Below, piece after piece: positions 48,549 to 57,938 of a DNA stretch of 64,000 bases. The DNA comes from Thauera sp. (GTDB lineage: Bacteria > Pseudomonadota > Gammaproteobacteria > Burkholderiales > Rhodocyclaceae): the NCBI GenBank assembly GCA_024235615.1, contig JACKMB010000005.1:62001-126000 (forward strand). Direction: 5' to 3'. The notes under the pieces are model-generated. The model was not told the DNA's origin. It made no database searches and saw only the letters and a program-made list of their open reading frames with translations. A program made the translations under genes and the position numbers. Numbering within the stretch: the first letter of the stretch is position 1; each line of letters begins with the position of its first letter.

Positions 48549-48588
48549 CGATATAAGAAAAATTTTTTCGCTTATCGAATCGTACGAT
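48549..48588. promoter_or_regulatory. AT-rich dyads between the IOR and SNF transporter genes
   Basis: An imperfect dyad CGATATAAGAAAAA / TTTTTTCGCTTATCG at 48549-48577 and the perfect palindrome ATCGTACGAT at 48579-48588, about 185-225 bases upstream of the IOR start in a 472-bp divergent spacer. They look like operator and promoter for one or both genes. Confidence 0.4.
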
Positions 48589-48750
48589 GCGCGCCAGTCG
48601 GACCGAACCGTCCGGCGACCACAAGATGGGTCGGCACGGATCCGCGAACGTGGCGGCGCAGGCATCCCGCTTGGGAGGCGGGCGCCGGACGTTTAGAATC
48701 CGCGCCTTTTCCCTCCGCGCCACAAGCGCGTCAAAACTCGAGGAGACCTG

Positions 48751-48835
48751 CATGAATCGAACCGCCGCCACCCGCGGCGCCGCCACTGCGCGGCCGCACG
48801 CCACCGTCGCCCCCACCCGCCGCGAGGACCGCTGA
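48751..48835 (+). CDS. possible 27-residue leader ORF before the SNF transporter gene
   Basis: The ATG at 48751 follows CGAGGAGACCTGC, a good ribosome site, and runs 27 codons rich in Ala, Arg and Thr (MNRTAATRGAATARPHATVA). The stop TGA at 48833-48835 ends one base before the transporter ATG (TGACATG), and CGAGGACC near its end can serve the next start. The two might be translationally coupled. It is not hydrophobic, so it is not the small MetS-like subunit of some SNF transporters. Could be fortuitous. Confidence 0.4.
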
Positions 48836-48836
48836 C

Positions 48837-50177
48837 ATGGCCAAGCACGCACACAGCCAATGGTCGTCGCGGATGGGCTTCGTGCTCGCCGCCACCGGCT
48901 CCGCCGTCGGCCTCGGCAACATCTGGAAGTTTCCCTACATGGTCGGCCAGAGCGGCGGCGCCGCCTTCGTGCTGGTCTATCTCGCCTGCATCGCCTTGAT
49001 CGGCGTACCGATCCTGGTCGCGGAGTGGATGATCGGCCGGCGCGGGCAGAAGAACCCGATCAACACCATGGCCCAGCTCGCGCGCCAGAACGGCCACAGC
49101 ACCAACTGGGCGGTGGTCGGCGCGGTCGGCGTGCTCGCCGCCTTCCTGATCCTGTCCTTCTACTCCGTGATCGGCGGCTGGGCGCTGGCCTACATGCGCG
49201 ACGCCGCCACCGGCGCCTTCATCGGCCTGGACAAGGCCGCGATCGGCGGCGCCTTCGAGGGCTTCCTCGCCCGCCCGGCCGAGCTGCTGACCTGGCACTC
49301 GATCTTCATGCTGCTCACCGTGGTCGTCGTGGCGCTCGGCGTGTCCGCCGGCCTGGAGCGCGGCACCAAGCTGATGATGCCGGCGCTGGGGCTGATCCTG
49401 ATCGTGCTCGTCGGCTACGCGATGACCACCGGCAGCTTCGGCCAGGGCCTCGCCTACCTGTTCAACCCGGACTGGAGCAAGCTCGACGGCAAGGTGCTGC
49501 TCGCGGCGCTCGGCCACGCCTTCTTCACCCTGTCGCTGGGCATGGGCATCATGATGGCCTACGGCTCCTACCTCGGCCAGGAGGTGAACCTGCTTCGCAC
49601 CGCGCGCACGGTGGTGATCATGGACACGGTGTTCGCGCTGTGCGCGGGCATGGCGATCTTCCCGATCGTGTTCGCCAACGGCCTCGACCCCGCGGCCGGC
49701 CCCGGCCTGGTGTTCGTCACCCTGCCGCTGGCCTTCGGCCACATGGGTGGCGGCCTGGTGATCGGCGCGCTGTTCTTCCTGCTGCTGACCTTCGCCGCGC
49801 TGACCTCGTCGATCTCGCTGCTCGAGCCGGTGGTGGAGCTGATCGAGGAGCGCACCCCGCTCGGCCGCGTGGCCGCCACGATGATCGCCGGCATCACCAT
49901 CTGGGCGCTGGGCATCGCCGCGCTGCTGTCCTTCAACGTATGGGGCGACGTCAAGCTGTTCGGCATGAACATCTTCGACCTGCTCGACTACGCGACGAGC
50001 AAGTTCATGCTGCCGCTCGCCGGCCTGGGCGCGATCGTGTTCGCGGCATGGAAGCTGGACCAGCAGGGCGTGAAGGCGGAGCTGGGGCTTGGCGACGGCG
50101 CCTTCGGACTGTGGACGCTGCTGTCGCGCTACGTCGCGCCGGTGGGCGTGCTGTTCGTGTTCTGGAGCAACCTGTAA
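48837..50177 (+). CDS. SNF-family sodium-dependent transporter
   Basis: A 446-aa neurotransmitter:sodium symporter family protein. Helix 1 carries the family signature RMGFVLAATGSAVGLGNIWK with FPYMVGQSGGAAFVLVYLAC, holding the Na and substrate-binding unwound segment. Later helices include LSLGMGIMMAYGSYLGQEVN and FAALTSSISLLEPVVELIEE. Eleven to twelve helices, the usual bacterial length. Substrates of bacterial relatives are amino acids (Trp, Leu, Met, Ala). Next to aromatic 2-oxo acid and branched-chain dehydrogenase genes, an amino acid is likely. Confidence 0.93.
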   Translation: MAKHAHSQWSSRMGFVLAATGSAVGLGNIWKFPYMVGQSGGAAFVLVYLACIALIGVPILVAEWMIGRRGQKNPINTMAQLARQNGHSTNWAVVGAVGVLAAFLILSFYSVIGGWALAYMRDAATGAFIGLDKAAIGGAFEGFLARPAELLTWHSIFMLLTVVVVALGVSAGLERGTKLMMPALGLILIVLVGYAMTTGSFGQGLAYLFNPDWSKLDGKVLLAALGHAFFTLSLGMGIMMAYGSYLGQEVNLLRTARTVVIMDTVFALCAGMAIFPIVFANGLDPAAGPGLVFVTLPLAFGHMGGGLVIGALFFLLLTFAALTSSISLLEPVVELIEERTPLGRVAATMIAGITIWALGIAALLSFNVWGDVKLFGMNIFDLLDYATSKFMLPLAGLGAIVFAAWKLDQQGVKAELGLGDGAFGLWTLLSRYVAPVGVLFVFWSNL

Positions 50178-50185
50178 GCATTGCA

Positions 50186-51054
50186 GCGCCGCATTCGCGC
50201 CTGCCGGCGCTCCTGCAGGAACCGCCGCGGCCCCGGGCCCATGTAGGAGCGGCGGCAGCCGCGAATGGGCGGCACCGGGGCGAGGCGCGTGGGCGGGAAT
50301 CGTGCCGCCATGTTCGCGCCTGCCGGCGCTCCTGCAGAAACCACCGCGGCCCCCGGCCCATGTAGGAGCGGCGGCAGCCGCGAATGGGCGGTGCCGGGGC
50401 GAGGCGCGTGGGCGGGAATCGTGCTGCCGCATTCGCGCCTGCCGGCGCTCCTACAGGAACCGCCCGGGCGCCAGCGGCGAAGGCGCGGCGGCGGTGGGCG
50501 GAATCGATGGCGGCGCTCGCGGGCGCCTGTGGGCGGGAATCGTGGCGCCACAGATGCGGCTCGCGCCTGCCGGCTCGGTGCCTGCAGGCGGCACGGAGCG
50601 CGCGGCAGCCGCCGTGAGCGGGGCGGCGCCGCGGGTGGGCGGAGGCGCGTGGGCGGGAATCGTGCCGCCATGTTCGCGCCTGCCGGCGCTCCTGCAGGAA
50701 CCACCGCGGCCCCCGGGCCATGTAGGAGCGGCGGCAGCCGCGAATGGGCGGCGCCGGGGCGAGGCGCGTGGGCGGGAATCGTGCCGCCATGTTCGCGCCT
50801 GCCGGCGCTCCTGCAGGAACCGCCGCGGCCCCCGGGCCATGTAGGAGCGGCGGCAGCCGCGAATGGGCGGCGCCGGGGCGAGGCGCGTGGGCGGGAATCG
50901 TGCCGCCATGTTCGCGCCTGCCGGCGCTCCTGCAGAAACCACCGCGGCCCCCGGGCCATGTAGGAGCGGCGGCAGCCGCGAATGGGCGGCGCCGGGGCGA
51001 GGCGCGTGGGCGGGAATCGTGCCGCCATGTTCGCGCCTGCCGGCGCTCCTACAA
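50186..51054. repeat. REP/REPIN array 2
   Basis: About seven inverted class-B REPs (TTCGCGCCTGCCGGCGCTCC; from about 50193) alternate with five forward class-A REPs (from 50243, 50362, 50722, 50841, 50960). The period is 119-120 bp. Spacers are conserved (TGGGCGGCGCCGGGGCGAGG, CGTGGGCGGGAATCGTGCCG, CCACCGCGGCCCCCGGGCCA) and differ from those of array 1. The middle (50460-50665) is diverged. The last REP runs into the lrp stop codon. Confidence 0.93.
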
Positions 51055-51507
51055 GGGCAGCGCGGTCTCGTTCTTGATCTCGCGCAGCGCCACCGCGGAA
51101 TGGGTGACGTCGATCTCTGGGATCTTGAGCAGGAATTCGTGCATGAACACCGACAAGGCCTCGAGGTTGGGCAGGTAGAGCTTGAGCAGGCAGTCGGTCT
51201 CGCCGAGCAGCTCGTAGCACTCCACCACCTGCTCGCAGGCCTTGACCACGCGCTCGAAGCGGTCGAGCACGTCGGCGCTGTGCTGCTTGAGCTTGACGCG
51301 CACCCACACGCAGGTGCCCAAGCCGACCTTGTGGCGGTCGACCAGCGCAACGTAGCCGCGGATCACGCCCGCCTCCTCCATGTCACGCACCCGCCGCCAG
51401 CACGGCGTCGGCGACATGCCGACCTTGTCGGCGAGCACCTGGGTGCTGAGGGTGGAGTCCTTTTGCAGCAGCGTCAGGATGTGTCGCTGCGCCGGGTCGA
51501 GCTTCAT
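51049..51507 (-). CDS. Lrp/AsnC-family transcriptional regulator
   Basis: A 152-aa regulator: HTH LDPAQRHILTLLQKDSTLST and VLADKVGMSPTPCWRRVRDM, linker, then RAM domain (VWVRVKLKQHSADVLDRFER, ECYELLGETDCLLKLYLPNL) that binds amino acids. The ATG at 51507 gives the usual start. The stop codon TAG lies inside a REP (TTGTAGGAGCGCCGG), which suggests REP insertion reset the 3' end. It may control amino acid catabolic genes nearby, such as the IOR or dehydrogenase. Confidence 0.92.
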   Translation of the reverse strand: MKLDPAQRHILTLLQKDSTLSTQVLADKVGMSPTPCWRRVRDMEEAGVIRGYVALVDRHKVGLGTCVWVRVKLKQHSADVLDRFERVVKACEQVVECYELLGETDCLLKLYLPNLEALSVFMHEFLLKIPEIDVTHSAVALREIKNETALPL

Positions 51508-51650
51508 GAGGGGTGGCCTTGTGCGGCGGTCGTCTGGTCGGTGCGGGCGCGGGGACGCCAATGGCGGATTCCGGGGGGCACGGGCCTGCCCGCGCGAGCG
51601 GCGCTCGGGCAGCGCCGTTGTTCGCCGGCAAGCCGCTCCCACAAGAGGAT

Positions 51651-51995
51651 TTACAGCACCTTCAGCAGCTCGACCTCGAACACCAGGGTGGCGTTGGGCG
51701 GGATCACGCCGCCGGCGCCGCGCGCGCCGTAGCCGAGCTCGGGCGGGATGGTGAGCTTGCGCTTGCCGCCGACCTGCATGCCCTGCACGCCCTCGTCCCA
51801 GCCGCGGATCACGTGGCCGGCGCCGAGCGGGAAGACGAAGGGATCGTTGCGATCCTTGCTCGAGTCGAACTTGCGTCCGTCGGTGAGCCAGCCGGTGTAA
51901 TGCACCGACACCATGCGGCCCTTCTCGGCGGTGTCGCCGCTGCCGAGCTCGAGTTCATCGATGACGAGTCCGCTGGCGGTGGTGGTCTGGGTCAT
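51651..51995 (-). CDS. FKBP-type peptidyl-prolyl isomerase
   Basis: A 114-aa single-domain FKBP with no signal peptide. Active-site marks: [60 protein letters not shown] and [13 protein letters not shown]. The start has CAGGAGAACGGC upstream. Located 30 bp after msrA on the same strand, so they may share a transcript. A general folding helper. Confidence 0.94.
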   Translation of the reverse strand: MTQTTTASGLVIDELELGSGDTAEKGRMVSVHYTGWLTDGRKFDSSKDRNDPFVFPLGAGHVIRGWDEGVQGMQVGGKRKLTIPPELGYGARGAGGVIPPNATLVFEVELLKVL

Positions 51996-52028
51996 GCCGT
52001 TCTCCTGCCGTGAGTGAAAACGCGCATT

Positions 52029-52598
52029 CTACCTGCTGCCTTCGGGCCAGCGGCGCAGGTCGAAATGGCTGCGGAATTTCGTGATCTTGGGCGCCACCAC
52101 GTACTGGCAGTACGGCTGGTCGCTGTTGTTCACATAGTAGTCGTGGTGCTCCGGCTCGGCCGGCCAGAAGCGCGGCGCACGCTCGACGCGCGTGACGATC
52201 GCCTTCGGGAAGACACGGCGCTCGCCGAGCTCCTCGATGGTGGCGAGCGCGGTGTGCAGCTGCGCCTCGGTGGTGGCGAAGATCACCGAGCGGTATTGCG
52301 GGCCGACGTCGTTGCCCTGGCGGTCGACCGTGGTCGGATCGTGGATGGTGAAGAAGACGTCGAGCAGCTCGCGGTAGCTCACCTTCTCCGGATCGAAGAC
52401 GATCTTCACCACCTCGGCATGGCCGGTGCCGCCGGAACACACGTCGCGGTAGCCGGGCAGATCGACGTGGCCGCCGCAATAGCCCGGCACGACCTCGTCC
52501 ACACCGGCCACCAGGTCGAACACCGCCTCCAGGCACCAAAAGCAGCCGCCGCCCAAAATGGCGGTCTCGCGCACCGGCTCGTTCTTGTTCTCTGTCAT
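52029..52598 (-). CDS. msrA: peptide methionine sulfoxide reductase
   Basis: Reduces S-form methionine sulfoxide in proteins. The 189 aa contain the active-site Cys in ETAILGGGCFWCLEAVFDLV, then GYCGGHVDLPGYRDVCSGGT, FFTIHDPTTVDRQGNDVGPQ and RYWPAEPEHHDYY-like ending (PRFWPAEPEHHDYYVNNSDQ). The frame opens slightly farther upstream, but the ATG at 52598 gives the family start. Follows tamB after a strong hairpin. Confidence 0.95.
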   Translation of the reverse strand: MTENKNEPVRETAILGGGCFWCLEAVFDLVAGVDEVVPGYCGGHVDLPGYRDVCSGGTGHAEVVKIVFDPEKVSYRELLDVFFTIHDPTTVDRQGNDVGPQYRSVIFATTEAQLHTALATIEELGERRVFPKAIVTRVERAPRFWPAEPEHHDYYVNNSDQPYCQYVVAPKITKFRSHFDLRRWPEGSR

Positions 52599-52641
52599 CT
52601 GCTCGCTCCATCGGGGTTGGTCATGGCATCGGAGAGACCGC

Positions 52642-52668
52642 GCGGACGGGGAATCATTCCCCGTCCGC
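52642..52668 (-). terminator. hairpin after tamB
   Basis: A perfect inverted repeat GCGGACGGGGAAT, C, ATTCCCCGTCCGC, eight bases beyond the tamB stop. There is no T-run, so it may stabilise the mRNA end or pause polymerase rather than terminate alone. Confidence 0.55.
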
Positions 52669-52676
52669 CACGTGTC

Positions 52677-55600
52677 TCAACGGAAGGAGAAGCCGTACTG
52701 GACGTCGAGCGCGGTGTCGGTGCCGCCGCGGGCGATCACGGAAAGCCGGCGCGAGATCTGGTAGGTCAGCTTGACCAGGGTGGCGGCCCCGCCCAGGCTC
52801 TGCTCGAAGTTGAGGAAGAGGTCCGGCCCCAGGCGCTTGCCCAGGCTCAGCACCTGGCCGGACACCGAGGGGCCGCCGGAGACCGTCTGCCCGCTGCCGA
52901 GCACCCGGCTGCTGCGCGCGCGCGTGGTGCTGTTGAGCTCGCCCTGGCCGATCGAGAAGGAGTCGAAGCCGAGGCTGCGCGAGAGCTCCTCGGTCATGCC
53001 GCCGCCCGGGCCGCCGAGCAGCGCCGCCGCGGCCGGGAGCAGCAGGCCGAGGTCGGCGCCGGAGCCGGCGTCTGGGGCGCGCCCGAGCACGATCCACGAC
53101 AGCTTGGCGGGGTCGGGCACCTCCGGGTCGGACACCAGCTTGATCTGCGGACGCTTGGCGCTGCCGGTGATCGCCACCCCGGCCTCGACCTCGAGCCCCT
53201 TGCGCAGCGCGACGATGTTGAGCCCGGGTGCGTCGAGCGGGCCCTGGAAGTTGATCAGGCCGCGCTCCAGGGTGAGGTTCTGGCCGTAGCCGCGGTAGCC
53301 GCCACCCACGGTCTCGATCGTGCCCACCGCCGACAGCGGCCGCCCGGGCTGCAGGCGGATGCGCAGGCCGCCGGCGAGCCGTGTCTCCAGGCCGAGCGCC
53401 GACAGGTAGAGGGCATCGCCGAGGCCGACACGGACGTCCGCATTGACCGCGAAGCCGCCCCCCTCCTGCGCCGGTGCGGGGTTGCGCCCGAGCACGACGA
53501 CATCGTCGGACAGGCTGGGCGGCAGCGCCTCGGCGAACTCGATGTAGCCGGCGTCGGCGCGGAACTCCGCGTCCAGCGACAGCGACTCCAAGGTGCTGCG
53601 CGCCGTGCCGCCACCCGAGAGCAGCATCCAGCGGTCGTCGCGCTGCAGCAGCGGCAGGCGGTCGGCGTCGAAGCGGAAATCGCCCGCGCCGCTGTCGAGC
53701 GCGAGCTCGCCGCGCGCGGTGAAGCGCCCGGGCGTGGCGGTGAGGCGCTCGAAGGGGATGCGGCTCTCGCGCGGGCGCACGCGGTTCTCGGACACGAACT
53801 CGAGCCGCTCCAGGCGCACGCGCTGCTGGTCGAAGTCGAGGTCGAGCTCGCCGCCGGCGAGGATCAGGCCCTGGTCGACCAGGGTGAAGCCGAGCTCGCG
53901 CCCCTCGATGCGGCCGCTCGCGCGCGGCGCCGCGATGGTGCCGCCCACCGTGAAGTCGCCGCGGATGCGTCCGGCGAGCTCGACGCTCTCCTGCGAGAGG
54001 CGCCCGAGCCAGGCGAGCGAGGGCATGTCGAGGCGCGCCGCGCCGCGGATCGCGGTCGCCGGCGGCACGCTCCACAGGCCGTCGGCGCCGCGCCGCGCGC
54101 GCAGCCCGGCCTCGCCCTGCACGCTGCCGAGCTCCTTGCCCTGCACGTCGACGGCGAGCTCGATGCGATCGCCGCGCGCGTTCAGCGCCGCCTCGAGCTT
54201 CTCCAGGCCGAGCCGGGTGCGCAGCTCGCCTTCCACGCTGATGTCGCCGGCCTCGCGGAACACGCGCGCCTCGCCTTCGAGGGTGCGCCCGACCGAGAGG
54301 TCCCAGCGCGCGCCCAGGCGCAGCGGGTCGGCGTTGCGGCGCGGGCGCCCGTCACGACGCGGCGGTTCGGTCTCGACCACCAGCCCGGCGAGATCGCCGC
54401 GCAGCACGCTCTGTGCCGGCGACCAGACGGTCTCGAGCAGGCGGATGCGGCCCTTGTCGCCGGCCTCGATCTCGACGCGGCCGAGGCGCACGCGATCGGC
54501 GCCGAGCTCGAGCGTGGCCGGCGCCTGCAGGCGCGCCGGAAAGCGCCCGCCCGCTTCGAGCGCAGCGAGGCGACCGCTCCAGCGCGGCGTCCCGCCCGCC
54601 GCCAGGCCGCCTTCGAGGGCGAGGCGCAGGGTGTCTGCGACGCCCTCGAGCTTGGGCGTGGCGAGGTCGGCGTCGAGGCGGTGGCGAGCGCGCGTGCCGC
54701 TGGCCTCGACACGCGCACTCGCCAGCCAGTCGGGCTGCACCGCGCCGTCGGCGGCGCGCGCGCGGCTGCCGAGGCGGCTGAGGCCGAGCGCGATCTCGAA
54801 GGGGCCGTCGATTCCGGAATCGAGGCGGACGCGACCATTCACCCCGGCCAGGCGCACTTCGCCGGGCAGGGCGAGGTTCTCGCCGAAGAGGTCGAGGCGG
54901 CCGTTGGGCGCCTCGAGCGTGCCGCCGATGCGGCCCTCGGCGCCGGCGCGGCCGCCGAGCCCGAAGCCGATCGCCGCCAGCGCGGGCGCGTCCAGGCGCA
55001 GCGCCAGACTGTCGCCGGGCGCGCCGAAGGCCCCCTCGGCGGCCAGGGTGTTGCCGGCGACATCGAGGTCGATCTTCGCCTCCGGCAGGCGCAGGCCTTC
55101 CAGGCGCAGGCGACCCTGGCCGCGGAGCGGGCGGCCGTCGAGCCGGCTGTCGGGGATGGTGAAGTCGAGTGCGACCGCCTGCGGCAGGCCCTCGGCGGGG
55201 AGGTCGCCGCGCGCGTCGAGGTCGAGGTTGAGGCGCGCGCTCGGCAGCCCGGCCTGCAGCGCGCGCGGATCGATACCGCGCAGGCGCGCCGACAGGGTGA
55301 AGCTGCGCACCGGTGGCGCGGGCGCATGCGTTGCCGGCGCGGCAACCGGGGGCGTGACGGCGGCACCATCGGGGGCGGGCACCGCTTGCTCGCCGCCTGC
55401 ACCCGCCACCGCCACTGGCGCGGCGGGCGCGGCGATGAGGCTGGCGTCGGCGTCGATGCGGGCCTCGCCCACCGCGAGCGCGAGCCGCGCCGTCTGGCGC
55501 TGCGCGTCGGCCTCGGCATCCACCCGTCCGGCAACGATCTGGCGCGGCAGGCGGCCGTCGAGGGCCTGCGTGTCGATGCCGGCGAGTTCGAGCACGGCGG

Positions 55601-57128
55601 CGAGCTGGCCGAATCCTCCGTCGGCCGCTGGCGCGGCCGGGGCGGTTGCAGCCGCGTTGTCGCGCTGCGGCGCCGTGGCAGCCGGCGCGGACGAATCCAC
55701 CGCCGTCCCGGGCTCGCCATCCGTCGCCGCGGACGCCGGCGGTGTCCCGCCCTCCCCGACCTCGGGCACCGCCGGCGGACGCCAGGCCACGCGGCCGGCG
55801 ATGGTGCCGCCACCGGCGAGGCGGAATTCGAGGGCGTCGAGGGCGAGCTCGGCGCGCTTCCAGTCGAGCTGCGCCACCACTGCGTCGAGCGGGATCCCGC
55901 CAGCATCCACCGCGGCAGCACGGGCGTTGGTGATACGGATCGGGCCGGCGAGCAGACCCTCGCCCGCGGCGGGAGCGGCGAGCTCGGCCTGTACGGCGAA
56001 CTCGCCGGTCGGCGCGCCGGCAGCGAAGGCTGCGGGATCGATGCCGCCAGCCTCGAGGCGCAGCTGCCGCAAGGGATCGGCGGCGAAGCTGTCGACGCGC
56101 GCATCGACTTCGGCGTGCGCGGCGCCCAGCGTGGCCCTGGCCTGCAGACGCGGCTCGAGCAGGCTGTCGGCGAGCGTCGCCTGCACCGCGGCGGCGTGGG
56201 TCTCGACGACACCGTCGAAGCCCACCTCACCTGCGAGCGCGAAGGGTGCCACGCCGTCGAGCGCGAGCGCCGCATGAGCGCGGCCCTGCGGCAGCTCGAC
56301 CGCGAGGGCTTCGAGGCGGTGATGGCGGCCGTCGCTGGAGAGCGCGGCTTCGAGGCGCGAGAACACCAGGCCCTGCTCGGCGGCCACCTCGGTCGCTGCC
56401 TCGGCGGCGAGCTTGGGGTCGCTGGCAACGTCCGCGGCGCGATCGAGCGCCTGCGCGGCCTCACCGGCCGCGGCGGCGACCTCGCCCGGAGCGGGCGCAG
56501 CCGCATCCGCGGAGGCCGGCACGGCGCCGTCGGCACTTCCGCGGTCACGGTCGCCAGCAGCCGAGGACTCCGCCAGAGCGGAAGCGCTCGACGACGCAGC
56601 ATCGGCGAGCGGCGCCGTGGCCTCCCCGCTGGCGGGCAGCTCGCGCATCAGGAAGGCGCCCACCGCGAGCCGGCGCAGCGCGATCGCAACCGGCAGCTCC
56701 AGCGAGGAAGGCGCCACCAGGGGCGCGGCGGCGGGTTCGTCCTCGGCCACCGCCTGGGCGAGCAGCACGCGCGCGGCGGTGAGGTGGTCGATGTCGACAC
56801 GGCGCTGCAGCAGCGCCGACGGCGACCACGCGAGCGCCAGCGCGCGCACCTCGAGCTCCAGCCCCGGCCCGCGCCAGGCCAGCCGGTCAACGTCGAGGCG
56901 GCCGAGGAGCCGTCCACGCGCGCCCTCGACCTGCAACGCACCCGAAGTGGCGCGCGCGGCGAGGCCGAGCGCGGCGTCGAGCCCGGACTGGGTGCCGGCG
57001 AGCCAGGCGCCGCCGCCGAGCAGCAGCGCCAGCGGCAACGCGACGCCCCAGCCGAGCACGCGCGCCAGCCGGCGCCTGCGCGGCGGCGCGACGGAGTCGG
57101 GCGTGGAGTCGTGCTCGTGCGCGCTCAC
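52677..57128 (-). CDS. tamB: translocation and assembly module protein TamB
   Basis: A very large (1483 aa) inner-membrane-anchored, periplasm-spanning protein of the AsmA-like/TamB family, involved in outer-membrane protein assembly and phospholipid transport. N-terminal anchor LGWGVALPLALLLGGGAWLA; long repetitive beta-helix (LxLxA, GxLxAxG patterns); C-terminal DUF490: GGGYRGYGQNLTLERGLINF, KPQIKLVSDPEVPDPAKLSW, GLLLPAAAALLGGPGGGM and final KLTYQISRRLSVIARGG. Insert of Ala/Pro/Gly-rich sequence near residues 150-220 and 480-520. A tamA gene is not adjacent; trpC lies 9 bp upstream instead. Confidence 0.92.
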   Translation of the reverse strand: MSAHEHDSTPDSVAPPRRRRLARVLGWGVALPLALLLGGGAWLAGTQSGLDAALGLAARATSGALQVEGARGRLLGRLDVDRLAWRGPGLELEVRALALAWSPSALLQRRVDIDHLTAARVLLAQAVAEDEPAAAPLVAPSSLELPVAIALRRLAVGAFLMRELPASGEATAPLADAASSSASALAESSAAGDRDRGSADGAVPASADAAAPAPGEVAAAAGEAAQALDRAADVASDPKLAAEAATEVAAEQGLVFSRLEAALSSDGRHHRLEALAVELPQGRAHAALALDGVAPFALAGEVGFDGVVETHAAAVQATLADSLLEPRLQARATLGAAHAEVDARVDSFAADPLRQLRLEAGGIDPAAFAAGAPTGEFAVQAELAAPAAGEGLLAGPIRITNARAAAVDAGGIPLDAVVAQLDWKRAELALDALEFRLAGGGTIAGRVAWRPPAVPEVGEGGTPPASAATDGEPGTAVDSSAPAATAPQRDNAAATAPAAPAADGGFGQLAAVLELAGIDTQALDGRLPRQIVAGRVDAEADAQRQTARLALAVGEARIDADASLIAAPAAPVAVAGAGGEQAVPAPDGAAVTPPVAAPATHAPAPPVRSFTLSARLRGIDPRALQAGLPSARLNLDLDARGDLPAEGLPQAVALDFTIPDSRLDGRPLRGQGRLRLEGLRLPEAKIDLDVAGNTLAAEGAFGAPGDSLALRLDAPALAAIGFGLGGRAGAEGRIGGTLEAPNGRLDLFGENLALPGEVRLAGVNGRVRLDSGIDGPFEIALGLSRLGSRARAADGAVQPDWLASARVEASGTRARHRLDADLATPKLEGVADTLRLALEGGLAAGGTPRWSGRLAALEAGGRFPARLQAPATLELGADRVRLGRVEIEAGDKGRIRLLETVWSPAQSVLRGDLAGLVVETEPPRRDGRPRRNADPLRLGARWDLSVGRTLEGEARVFREAGDISVEGELRTRLGLEKLEAALNARGDRIELAVDVQGKELGSVQGEAGLRARRGADGLWSVPPATAIRGAARLDMPSLAWLGRLSQESVELAGRIRGDFTVGGTIAAPRASGRIEGRELGFTLVDQGLILAGGELDLDFDQQRVRLERLEFVSENRVRPRESRIPFERLTATPGRFTARGELALDSGAGDFRFDADRLPLLQRDDRWMLLSGGGTARSTLESLSLDAEFRADAGYIEFAEALPPSLSDDVVVLGRNPAPAQEGGGFAVNADVRVGLGDALYLSALGLETRLAGGLRIRLQPGRPLSAVGTIETVGGGYRGYGQNLTLERGLINFQGPLDAPGLNIVALRKGLEVEAGVAITGSAKRPQIKLVSDPEVPDPAKLSWIVLGRAPDAGSGADLGLLLPAAAALLGGPGGGMTEELSRSLGFDSFSIGQGELNSTTRARSSRVLGSGQTVSGGPSVSGQVLSLGKRLGPDLFLNFEQSLGGAATLVKLTYQISRRLSVIARGGTDTALDVQYGFSFR

Positions 57129-57137
57129 CCGGGCGCC

Positions 57138-57938
57138 TCAGCGGCCGAACAGCGTCTGCAGCTCGGCGCCCGGATGCGGCGCGCGCATGAAGGCCTCGCC
57201 AACCAGGAAGGTATGCACCGCGTTGGCCTGCATCAGGGCGACGTCCTCCGGTTTCAGGATGCCGGACTCGGTGACCACGATGCGGCCCGCAGCGCCGCTG
57301 GCGATGCGTGGCAGCAGGTCGAGCGTGGTCTGCAGCGAGACCTCGAAGCTGCGCAGGTTGCGGTTGTTGATGCCGATCAGCGGCGTGTCGAGCTGCAGCG
57401 CCTGCTCGAGCTCGGCGGCGTCATGCACCTCGACCAGCACGGCCATGCCGAGCTCGGTCGCGAGCTGCTCCATGTCGCGCATCTGCGCCAGGTCGAGGCA
57501 GGCGGCGATCAGCAGGATGGCGTCGGCACCCATCGCGCGCGCCTCGAAGACCTGATAGGGATCGACGAGGAAGTCCTTGCGCAGCACCGGCAGGTGGCAG
57601 GCGGCGCGCGCTGCCTGGAGGTATTCGGGCGCGCCCTGGAAGAAGCCGCGGTCGGTGAGCACCGACAGGCAGGCGGCGCCGGCGCGCTCGTAGTCGGCAG
57701 CGATCTCGGCGGGGTGGAAGTCGGCCCGGATCACGCCCTTGGAGGGGCTGGCCTTCTTGATCTCGGCGATCACCGCGGGGCGGTGGGCGGCGTGTCTGGC
57801 GCGGATCGCACCGACGAAGTCGCGCGCAGGCGGCTGCGCAGCGGCGTCCTCGCGCACCAGGCACTGCGGCCGCGCGGCGGCGGCCGCGGCGACCTCCTCG
57901 ACCTTGACCGCGCAGATCTTCTGCAGGATGTCGCTCAT
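57138..57938 (-). CDS. trpC: indole-3-glycerol phosphate synthase
   Basis: The 266-aa TIM barrel of tryptophan synthesis: starts [20 protein letters not shown]; phosphate and catalytic motifs [88 protein letters not shown] overlap with trpD gives translational coupling. The gene is a single domain, not fused to TrpF. Confidence 0.97.
   Translation of the reverse strand: MSDILQKICAVKVEEVAAAAAARPQCLVREDAAAQPPARDFVGAIRARHAAHRPAVIAEIKKASPSKGVIRADFHPAEIAADYERAGAACLSVLTDRGFFQGAPEYLQAARAACHLPVLRKDFLVDPYQVFEARAMGADAILLIAACLDLAQMRDMEQLATELGMAVLVEVHDAAELEQALQLDTPLIGINNRNLRSFEVSLQTTLDLLPRIASGAAGRIVVTESGILKPEDVALMQANAVHTFLVGEAFMRAPHPGAELQTLFGR

Noticed and set aside
44957-48556. 1199-codon open frame on the plus strand
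   Set aside because: Antisense to the indolepyruvate ferredoxin oxidoreductase; no motifs.
50265-51307. Overlapping frames with periodic peptides (RACRRSCRNHRG and similar)
   Set aside because: Translations of REP array 2, not proteins.
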